Source: CALUTH01 sp964452495
GTDB lineage: Bacteria > Cyanobacteriota > Vampirovibrionia > Gastranaerophilales > Gastranaerophilaceae
Direction of reading: 5' to 3'
Length of the DNA stretch: 48,608 nt
Assembly (NCBI GenBank): GCA_964452495.1
Contig: CAYVMC010000015.1
Span: 1 to 48,608, forward strand
Made by a program: the position numbers and the translations under genes. Below are positions 43,195 to 48,608 of the stretch, in pieces. Position 1 is the stretch's first letter. Every line of letters begins with the position of its first letter. The notes under the pieces were generated by a model. The model worked only from the letters and a program-made list of their open reading frames with translations, made no database searches and was not told where the DNA came from.

Positions 43195-43812
43195 CTATAG
43201 CGGAACATACCCTGAATAAATTACACTTGCCCAATTAGTATAGTAGCTTATTTGAGTTAAACTCCCCGTTTTTATAAGAACTTTTGCTTGATTTCCTTTA
43301 GTCAATTCTAGAGCATTAGCCACAGCCGCCTGAATAACACTGGGATAAGTAACAATAATTATCCTGTTACCTATCTGTTCCTCAACAATTTTATCAATAA
43401 GTTCACCAACTCTTTTATTAAATGCATGCAGTTCTTCTCCACCGTTTGGAGTAAACTGGAGAACATCAAACGGTTTTTCTTTAAGCTCCGGATACTTTAT
43501 AAAAATAGAATCCTGTGACAAACCATTCCAGTCACCACACTTTCTTTCATACAATTCCGGAAGCGGCACAAACTTTGTTCTGAACACCTTTGTAACCATT
43601 TCTGCCGTCTGAGTGCATCTTAGAGCCGGAGAAGAATAAATTTTATTAGCTTTAAGCCCGCGGTTTTGCAAATATTCACAAACTTTTGTTATTTCAGACT
43701 CTCCGAGTTCCGACAAAGGCGGATACTGTTCTTTATCAGAATAAATAAGTTCTTCGCTATGAACAGTTGCACCATGGGCAACAAAAGTTATTTTACATTT
43801 TCTTCTTCTCAT
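43195..43812 (-). CDS. Histidine-phosphatase (PGM-like) fold protein with degenerate active site
   Basis: A 205-aa member of the phosphoglycerate-mutase-like superfamily by layout: strand 1 ITFVAHGATVHSEE, SELGESEITKVCEYL, IYSSPALRCTQTAEMV, LPELYERKCGDWNGL, and NRIIIVTYPSVIQAAVANAL. The catalytic signature RHG reads A12-H13-G14, so the phosphate-binding Arg is missing. The second histidine (usually SHGGVIR) is replaced by Y156-P. R65 and the glutamate region ELYERK remain. It is probably not a normal phosphatase; a ligand-binding or regulatory role is possible. GGAGAG precedes the ATG. It lies 11 bases upstream of the GT-C-like gene on the same strand. Confidence 0.82.
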   Translation of the reverse strand: MRRRKCKITFVAHGATVHSEELIYSDKEQYPPLSELGESEITKVCEYLQNRGLKANKIYSSPALRCTQTAEMVTKVFRTKFVPLPELYERKCGDWNGLSQDSIFIKYPELKEKPFDVLQFTPNGGEELHAFNKRVGELIDKIVEEQIGNRIIIVTYPSVIQAAVANALELTKGNQAKVLIKTGSLTQISYYTNWASVIYSGYVPL

Positions 43813-43859
43813 CGTTAACTCTCCAAAAGAATTATATCATACATAAAAAGATTTCTCTA

Positions 43860-44696
43860 TTATTTTTCAAGAATTGCCGTATTTGGCTGTCTGTACTCAA
43901 ATGCTGCAGGCTGTGTTGTTCTGGCATATTTAACATCAGGAATACCAAACAGCATCACATATACGGGCTTATACCCGTCGGGAATATTAAACACTTTCTT
44001 CAACTCCGGCATAATCTTGAAACAAGCCTGTCCTAACCCGCACCAGCAGGTACCAACCCCGAGAGAGTTTGCATAAATTTCAAAATAACTTAATGCAATA
44101 ACCGGATCAATATTAGAACACGGCGCATCTACCGGTGATGAGGCAACAATAATATGCGGAGCATTTCTGTAAATCACATCTTTCCCGTTTATTAATAATT
44201 TTTTGTAACCTGCAAATTTCTTTGCCGCACCCGCAAAAGGCAGCCAGCGAAGCAGGTGTACAAACCTTTTTATTACATAATTTCTAATCCTGTCTGTATC
44301 ATCCTTATTCTCTGTAATAGTAAACAAAAGTCTGTGGTCATTACAGCCTGTAGGTGTATAGTTCAGAGCTGTTTTTAATTTATCCATCACATCTTCAGAA
44401 AGCTGCTCATTTTTAAATATTCTTGTACTACGTCTGTATTTTATTGCGTTTAAAACTGTTTGAGAATCCGGCTGCTCAATAATTTCCGAGTTATCAGGAT
44501 TAAGCCCGAGAATAGAAAGAGCTCCTGCTGGGCAGATTGCAAGACAATGCCTGCACTCTATACAGCGATTTTCACCCCCCGGAGCGAATTTCGGTTTTTT
44601 ATCCTCATCAAACTCCAGAGCGTTTGCAATACAATCTTTTATACAAAGTCCGCAAGATACACACTTTGCCCTGTCTATAATCAGATTTTTATACAT
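43860..44696 (-). CDS. Nitroreductase fused to a 2x[4Fe-4S] ferredoxin domain
   Basis: A 278-aa fusion. Two ferredoxin motifs come first: C12xxC15xxC18xxxC22 and C45xxC48xxC51xxxC55P. The nitroreductase domain follows (about 80-260) with KYRRSTRIFKNEQL, LNYTPTGCNDHRLLFTI (FMN-site region), PVIALSYFEIYANSLGVGTCWCGLGQACF and PVYVMLFGIPDVKYAR. Such fusions occur in anaerobes and reduce quinones, nitro compounds or flavins with ferredoxin-derived electrons; the physiological substrate is unknown. AAAGGAGAG gives a strong start. It suggests an anaerobic redox metabolism. Confidence 0.92.
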   Translation of the reverse strand: MYKNLIIDRAKCVSCGLCIKDCIANALEFDEDKKPKFAPGGENRCIECRHCLAICPAGALSILGLNPDNSEIIEQPDSQTVLNAIKYRRSTRIFKNEQLSEDVMDKLKTALNYTPTGCNDHRLLFTITENKDDTDRIRNYVIKRFVHLLRWLPFAGAAKKFAGYKKLLINGKDVIYRNAPHIIVASSPVDAPCSNIDPVIALSYFEIYANSLGVGTCWCGLGQACFKIMPELKKVFNIPDGYKPVYVMLFGIPDVKYARTTQPAAFEYRQPNTAILEK

Positions 44697-44753
44697 ACTT
44701 AACTCTCCTTTACCACATCTTAGTTTATTAAAAAACCGCAGTCCGGTCTATTA

Positions 44754-45434
44754 TTATTTATTATCCCTGCCATTTACCATTTGAGAAATCTGGTATTGTA
44801 TGGTATTTGCTTTATTTAAGTACTGCAGCAGCCTTGCATATTTTTCCTGAGCTTCACCGTAAGGTGTTTGCATAGATACAAGGTCGTCCACATTTTTATT
44901 TATGTTTTCAAGTTTTATAAGTGCATCTTTTATATGAAGAGCAGACTCAAACTTACTTGATATTTTTGAAAACAACTTTTCATTTAAAAACTCCGCCGTT
45001 TTCTGAAGCAAACTATCCGATTTTTGCGGCATACCTGTCATAAAATTAAGAAGTTCGCCCGAAAGTCTGGATGACAGCCCCTTGCTGCTGTAGGCTTTAT
45101 AAAGCATTTGAAGCTCTTGTTCATACTGCACTTTTTTACTGTTTAAAACTTTTAACTGCTGTATATCATTGATAGCAGAAGCACTGACAATACCTGATTG
45201 AACCCTTTTAAGTTTATTTTCAAGTTTATTAATTTTATATTCAAGCTGGAACATCTCATCATCAACTCCCTTATATGCACTTTCACTAAAAAGATTACTG
45301 TCAAGGTCATTAAGCCTGTGTTCTCCTGCTGCAATCATCGGGACTTCTGTATAGTTTTCTTCTCCCAGCGGCGCATCCCCCTGGGAATTAAAAGGATTTG
45401 AGTTGTTTTGACTGTTTTCAAAAATATTATCCAT
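44754..45434 (-). CDS. Hypothetical coiled-coil protein
   Basis: A 226-aa protein without a recognised family. The N-terminus is Asn/Ser-rich and disordered (MDNIFENSQNNSNPFNSQGD). Residues ~60-120 form a coiled coil (MFQLEYKINKLENKLKRVQ..., KVQYEQELQMLYKAY), and helices continue to the end. It has no signal peptide or membrane segment. The start ATG 45434 is set by a TATAAT that ends seven bases upstream. A TTG at 45440 adds two residues but lies before the expected transcript start. It may be a structural or scaffold protein; nothing more can be said. Confidence 0.6.
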   Translation of the reverse strand: MDNIFENSQNNSNPFNSQGDAPLGEENYTEVPMIAAGEHRLNDLDSNLFSESAYKGVDDEMFQLEYKINKLENKLKRVQSGIVSASAINDIQQLKVLNSKKVQYEQELQMLYKAYSSKGLSSRLSGELLNFMTGMPQKSDSLLQKTAEFLNEKLFSKISSKFESALHIKDALIKLENINKNVDDLVSMQTPYGEAQEKYARLLQYLNKANTIQYQISQMVNGRDNK

Positions 45435-45441
45435 ACACAAT

Positions 45442-45447
45442 ATTATA
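45442..45447 (-). promoter_or_regulatory. -10 element seven bases before the coiled-coil gene
   Basis: TATAAT on the minus strand (45447-45442), seven bases (attgtgt) and ATG 45434. A second TATAAT lies at 45469-45464. No ribosome site is present. Confidence 0.5.
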
Positions 45448-45505
45448 CATTAAATCCGCTCTTATTATAGAAAAATTTTTCATTTAAGACTGTGACAGGA
45501 ATCTA

Positions 45506-45534
45506 TTGCCAAAATACAGACTAGATAATAAAAT
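45506..45534 (+). promoter_or_regulatory. Promoter of the small secreted repeat peptide
   Basis: TTGCCA (45506-45511), a 17-base spacer and TAAAAT (45529-45534). The predicted start near 45541 leaves a short leader with AAAGGAG at 45545-45551. Confidence 0.65.
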
Positions 45535-45557
45535 AATAGAAATTAAAGGAGTGTCTT

Positions 45558-45710
45558 GTGATAAATAAATTTATTTTATTATTCGCTCTAATATTAATAA
45601 CAAATTGTGTCTATGCCAATCACATCCGTTCGGACGGTATGGGCGGCTACTATACACAAAATGGACACATCCGCTCGGACGGTATGGACGGTTATTATAC
45701 ACCTAACTGA
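45558..45710 (+). CDS. 50-aa secreted peptide with two HIRSDGM(G/D)GYYT repeats
   Basis: A GTG start with AAAGGAG six bases upstream encodes a signal peptide (MINKFILLFALILITNCVYA) and then a 30-residue mature part made of two near-identical 15-residue units, NHIRSDGMGGYYTQN and GHIRSDGMDGYYTPN. The stop is TGA at 45708. The sequence has a good promoter and lies between divergent or convergent larger genes, so it is probably real though shorter than usual cutoffs. A cysteine at position 17 near the cleavage site could also make it a lipoprotein (ITNC). Function is unknown; binding of a surface ligand or metal by the His/Asp/Tyr-rich repeat is a guess. Confidence 0.75.
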   Translation: MINKFILLFALILITNCVYANHIRSDGMGGYYTQNGHIRSDGMDGYYTPN

Positions 45711-45744
45711 TAATGCAATCAGGCAGTACCGACAGATTTGTCTA

Positions 45745-47460
45745 TTAATTTAGCTTGCATCCTGCATCTGCTCCGTCAATCATTCCGTCATAGTTATTGT
45801 CTACACCATCAGTGCAGGAACCTATTGATTCCTCGCTTTCAGCACGGGGGATATACATAAGCCACCAATCATCAATTTTTTTCCACAAATATTCAAAAAA
45901 TTCGCGGTATTCAGATGTTATATCTTTATTCCTTATTATTAAAACATTTTCATCATTAATATCCTGACCGCTTTTAGAAAAATTCATTGAACCGATAATC
46001 GTAATCTCATCATCAATAAGAATTGTTTTACAATGAAGTTTTCCCGCATAATTCTCTGCCTTAACCTCAATGCCGTTACTCCTTAAATACTTAATTTGCG
46101 AATATTTAGAACGGGCATTTAAAGCATCAAGGATAATTTTTACATCAACACCCCGTTTTTTTGCAGATATAAGTTCATCAGCCAACCCTTTATCAGTAAT
46201 TAAAAATGCAGGAATATAAATATACTTTTTTGCTTCTTTAATCAACGGCAAAATCCTCTTGGTTGTAATCTTATCCTGCGGTGAAAAATAAACCGAAACA
46301 ATACTATCTTGCAATTGAATATTAATATTATTTATTAGGGCATCTTTTTGTGTATGAAACTTATTAACATACATTTGTTCAAACTCTTTTTTATAAATAG
46401 CTGCAATTTCAGGTGACTCGATAACAACTGCTGTGTTAGTATTAAACCCCGACATATCGGAAGGACTCAGGTTTGCTGAACCTGTATACACAAACATATC
46501 ATCAAAAATATAAAATTTATTGTGCATAATTACATTACCGTAAGAGTTTTTTACAAACTTTTGCGACTCAAAATCATTCACAGAGTCTTGTATCATATCC
46601 GCAAGCTGTACGGTATCTTCATAAACTGATTCACCTTTCCTGTCAAGGTCATATACCATACGTATTTTAACCCCGCGGGCTATAGCAGTTTTTAAGGCTT
46701 CTTCAATTTGCGGAATACTCCTGTAGCCGTACACAGCCATATCTATACTCGTTTTTGCATTATTGATACGGGTTAAGAGTTCACGGCAGACAGTTGTAGA
46801 ACAAGTTTTGTCCGGTTTTAATTTTGTGGTGAAATCAGTGTATAATATCTTAATGCTGCCTGCTCCGTCCATTGGGGGAGTGAGCATTTCTGCTTGTTCT
46901 GTCACATCCTTGCAGCAGCAAAGTTTACAAAAAACCGATTTTGCAGGAAGTTTTGTTTCTTCAAAAACTTCATAATTTTCGGATTTTAATGAGTATGGAC
47001 ATCCATATTTGTGCGCTCTTAAATTATGAAGGTTAACTATATAAAACTCATTCTCTCTTATGTACTTTACAAGCTTTTTGTATTCTTCAGGAGCCTTTTC
47101 ATAATTAAACCCCGAAGCATCAAATTCTTTAATATAGCTTTTACCGTCAACATATAAATCCCGTTTAGTATACCGTACTTTTTTATTAAAAAACAAATCT
47201 TTAGTGTAGTTTTTTGCAAGTTCTCTAAAAATAAACTCTTCCTTATCTGTAAGATTATCCAGTTTATTCTGGAGTATCTGTATACCATCAATTATAATTT
47301 CTTCACCGGCATCAGGCGCATTGTTATGATTAAAATCTATAACAAAACAAGACGGTGTTTTTATATCCAAAATATTATAAAAAGTACTTCTATAATAAAT
47401 AATCAATACAGCCGGAATAAAAAGTATTATAAGTGATAGTAGAAACAATTTTTTATTCAT
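45745..47460 (-). CDS. Membrane-anchored phospholipase D-like protein with C-terminal Ca-binding motif
   Basis: About 571 aa. One N-terminal membrane segment (about 5-22, LFLLSLIILFIPAVLIIYY). Two HKD motifs follow: IMHNKFYIFDD...GSANLS and LHCKTILIDD...GSMNFSKSG, so the catalytic His/Lys pairs are complete. A cluster KLCCCKD lies before the first domain. The last ~25 residues, CTDGVDNNYDGMIDGADAGC, match the C-x-DG-x-DNxxDGxID-x3-D-x2-C motif of MopE-like metal-binding repeats. It could act as a secreted or envelope nuclease/phospholipase. I chose ATG 47460 (MNKK) because TAAAAT lies eight bases upstream; an ATG at 47499 is possible but the added residues look unlike a signal. Confidence 0.85.
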   Translation of the reverse strand: MNKKLFLLSLIILFIPAVLIIYYRSTFYNILDIKTPSCFVIDFNHNNAPDAGEEIIIDGIQILQNKLDNLTDKEEFIFRELAKNYTKDLFFNKKVRYTKRDLYVDGKSYIKEFDASGFNYEKAPEEYKKLVKYIRENEFYIVNLHNLRAHKYGCPYSLKSENYEVFEETKLPAKSVFCKLCCCKDVTEQAEMLTPPMDGAGSIKILYTDFTTKLKPDKTCSTTVCRELLTRINNAKTSIDMAVYGYRSIPQIEEALKTAIARGVKIRMVYDLDRKGESVYEDTVQLADMIQDSVNDFESQKFVKNSYGNVIMHNKFYIFDDMFVYTGSANLSPSDMSGFNTNTAVVIESPEIAAIYKKEFEQMYVNKFHTQKDALINNINIQLQDSIVSVYFSPQDKITTKRILPLIKEAKKYIYIPAFLITDKGLADELISAKKRGVDVKIILDALNARSKYSQIKYLRSNGIEVKAENYAGKLHCKTILIDDEITIIGSMNFSKSGQDINDENVLIIRNKDITSEYREFFEYLWKKIDDWWLMYIPRAESEESIGSCTDGVDNNYDGMIDGADAGCKLN

Positions 47461-47822
47461 CAGAATGTATTTTAGCATGAAAATCAAAATGCTTCCCATT
47501 CTATAACTTTAAGAATAAACCTAATGTAATTTCCGCAGCAGGAATAAAACGTACATCACATAAGAAAATAACATAAACAGTCATGCTGAACTTGTTTCAG
47601 CATCTTACGAACTTGAGGTTGCATAATTTTTGCTCATAGACTAATTATGACACGTAAAACCGGCAAGATCCCGAAATAAATTCGGGATGACAGCTCACTT
47701 AGCATCAAATAACCGTCATGCTGAACTTGTTTCAGCATCTTACTAACTTGAAGTTACATAAGTTTTACTCATAGACTAATTATGACACGTAAAACCGGCA
47801 AGATCCCGAAATAAATTCGGGA

Positions 47823-47922
47823 NNNNNNNNNNNNNNNNNNNNNNNNNNNNNNNNNNNNNNNNNNNNNNNNNNNNNNNNNNNNNNNNNNNNNNNNNNNNNN
47901 NNNNNNNNNNNNNNNNNNNNNN
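47823..47922. other. Scaffold gap (100 N) inside the right repeat array
   Basis: Exactly 100 N, bounded by the end of one hairpin B (47804-47822) and TGACAGCTCACTTAGCG of a unit. One or more extra units may be missing. Any frame crossing it is an artefact. Confidence 0.95.
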
Positions 47923-47991
47923 TGACAGCTCACTTAGCGACAAATAACAGTCATGCTGAACTTGTTTCAGCATCTTACCTGCTTGAAGTTT

Positions 47992-48282
47992 TTATTCCCA
48001 ATCCAAAGATAAATCTTTAAATTCTGGATTCATTTCCTTAATCAAGTTTATCTTCCACTCCCTATGCCAACGCTTTAATTGCTTTTCCCGATTTAGGGCA
48101 ATGTCAACAGAGTCAGTCAATTCATAATATACTAATCTATCAATATTATATTTTTTTGTAAAACCATCGACCACTTTATTTTTATGTTCCCAAACTCTTT
48201 TTTGTAAATTTCCTGTAACTCCTATATAAAGAGAGGTTTGAGAATAATTAGTCATTATATAGATAGCATAAGTTTTGCTCAT
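47992..48282 (-). CDS. Single-domain GIY-YIG nuclease embedded in the repeat array
   Basis: A 96-aa protein. The GIY-YIG pattern is AIYIMTN (6-12) and SLYIGVTG (17-24), with R29 in NLQKRVWEHKN and the metal-binding E66 in LNREKQLKRWHREWK; the C-terminus NPEFKDLSLDWE is typical of the UPF0213/YhbQ-like group. These small nucleases cut DNA; many have unknown roles. The gene occupies exactly the junction found in the short repeat units. Its promoter (TATAAT, six bases, ATG) and first codons are repeat sequence, and its stop is followed by AACTTCAAG and hairpin A. No ribosome site is present. It is probably the autonomous or active member of the repeat family. Confidence 0.93.
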   Translation of the reverse strand: MSKTYAIYIMTNYSQTSLYIGVTGNLQKRVWEHKNKVVDGFTKKYNIDRLVYYELTDSVDIALNREKQLKRWHREWKINLIKEMNPEFKDLSLDWE

Positions 48283-48608
48283 AGATTAATTATAACATGC
48301 CAAACCGATAAGATCCCGAAATAAATTCGGGATGACAGATTATTTAGCGACAAATAACATTCGGGATGACAGCCCACTTAGCGTCAAATAACCGTCATGC
48401 TGAACTTGTTTCAGCATCTTTCCAACTTGAAGTTACATAACTTTTGCTCATAGATTAATTATAACACGCAAAACCCGTAAGATCCCGAAATAAATTCGGG
48501 ATGACAGATTATTTAGCGACAAATAACATTCGGGATGACAGCCCACTTAGCGTCAAATAACCGTCATGCTGAACTTGTTTCAGCATCTTTCCAACTTGAA
48601 GTTACATA
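48273..48608. repeat. 169-bp tandem duplication
   Basis: The segment from about 48273 repeats from 48442 at a shift of 169 bases, nearly identical after 48310. Each copy contains hairpin B, a half-B (ATTCGGGATGACAG at 48359 and 48528) and hairpin A. The second copy runs off the window end. Confidence 0.88.
48289..48294 (-). promoter_or_regulatory. -10 of the GIY-YIG gene, carried by the repeat
   Basis: On the minus strand TATAAT (48294-48289), TAATCT and ATG 48282. The same arrangement, TATAAT, TAGTCC, ATG, is kept at 39309-39323 in a unit without the gene. Confidence 0.6.

Larger units (their letters stand above)
47578..48608 (-). repeat. Right array of the composite GIY-YIG-type repeat (about five units, truncated by window end)
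   Basis: Hairpin A (ATGCTGAA/TTCAGCAT) occurs at 47583, 47718, 47953, 48397 and 48566; hairpin B (TCCCGAA/TTCGGGA) at 47669, 47804, 48314 and 48483. Spacing is 135 bases for the first pair and 169 for the last. Each short unit keeps, on the minus strand, a TATAAT-like or TAATTATG region, ATGAG(C/T)AAAA, a junction and AACTTCAAG. The unit at 47950-48335 instead contains the whole GIY-YIG gene. Orientation is opposite to the left array. Confidence 0.92.

Noticed and set aside
43184..43234. Longer start for the GT-C-like gene
   Set aside because: It would overlap the phosphatase-like gene by 40 bases and lacks a ribosome site, whereas ATG 43183 has GGGAG at proper spacing.
47776..47973. Minus-strand frame across the N run
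   Set aside because: Half of it is undetermined bases and the rest translates repeat hairpins.
47578..48608. CRISPR array
   Set aside because: Direct repeats are regularly spaced, but the 'spacers' are themselves conserved between units, the units contain hairpins and a gene, and no cas genes are present.

Overview
The window is AT-rich bacterial DNA from a diderm that carries YggT/Ycf19, a DapL-type aminotransferase, an AsmA-like envelope protein, c-di-GMP signalling, and several lineage-restricted proteins with a short 'PAF(N/T)G'-type tag. This combination suggests a non-photosynthetic cyanobacterial relative (Gastranaerophilales / Melainabacteria, gut type). That placement is inferred from protein resemblance and not proven. 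Two 100-base N runs (39108-39207 and 47823-47922) show that it is a scaffold.

Layout. 0.2-8.3 kb: a secreted thioredoxin-fold protein without CXXC, a 1447-aa AsmA/TamB-like protein, an LL-DAP-type aminotransferase, an FkbM methyltransferase and an unknown exported or membrane protein. 8.4-10.4 kb (minus strand): tRNA-Arg(CCT), yggT, mtnP, a G-rich 12-bp tandem repeat and HU. 10.7-16.6 kb: a small unknown gene, ROK glucokinase, a prepilin-like protein, two radical SAM proteins, a lineage-specific membrane protein and an unlisted 58-aa zinc-ribbon gene coupled to yhcC. 16.7-22.5 kb: a Ski2-like helicase, a uridine-kinase-like P-loop enzyme, a solute-binding protein, era and maf. 22.5-25.3 kb: a three-gene cluster with a MotA/ZorA-like and MotB/ZorB-like proton-channel pair behind an AMIN-like membrane protein. 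25.4-33 kb: MATE transporter, degenerate hybrid-cluster protein, Fe-S protein, glmU, a small Cys-rich protein and two lineage-specific proteins. 33-38.6 kb: YhaN/YhaO (SbcCD-like) and a GGDEF/HD-GYP regulator. 38.9-48.6 kb: tRNA-Leu(TAG), then an 8.2-kb block (umuC, a GT-C-like membrane protein, a degenerate histidine phosphatase, ferredoxin-nitroreductase, a coiled-coil protein, a 50-aa secreted repeat peptide and a PLD-like protein) flanked by two arrays of the same composite repeat in inverted orientation.

The most striking structure is that repeat. Each ~135-bp unit contains a hairpin TCCCGAA/TTCGGGA, a TATAAT six bases before an ATG, the first codons ATG AGC AAA, then a junction and a second hairpin ATGCTGAA/TTCAGCAT. 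One unit (about 47950-48335) contains a complete single-domain GIY-YIG nuclease gene exactly at that junction. The short units therefore look like internally deleted, MITE-like derivatives of a GIY-YIG element, or like empty target sites of one.

A second theme is promoter layout. At about ten genes a -10 hexamer ends six (5-8) bases before the start codon with no Shine-Dalgarno sequence, which predicts leaderless mRNAs. Other genes have ordinary AGGAG-type sites.
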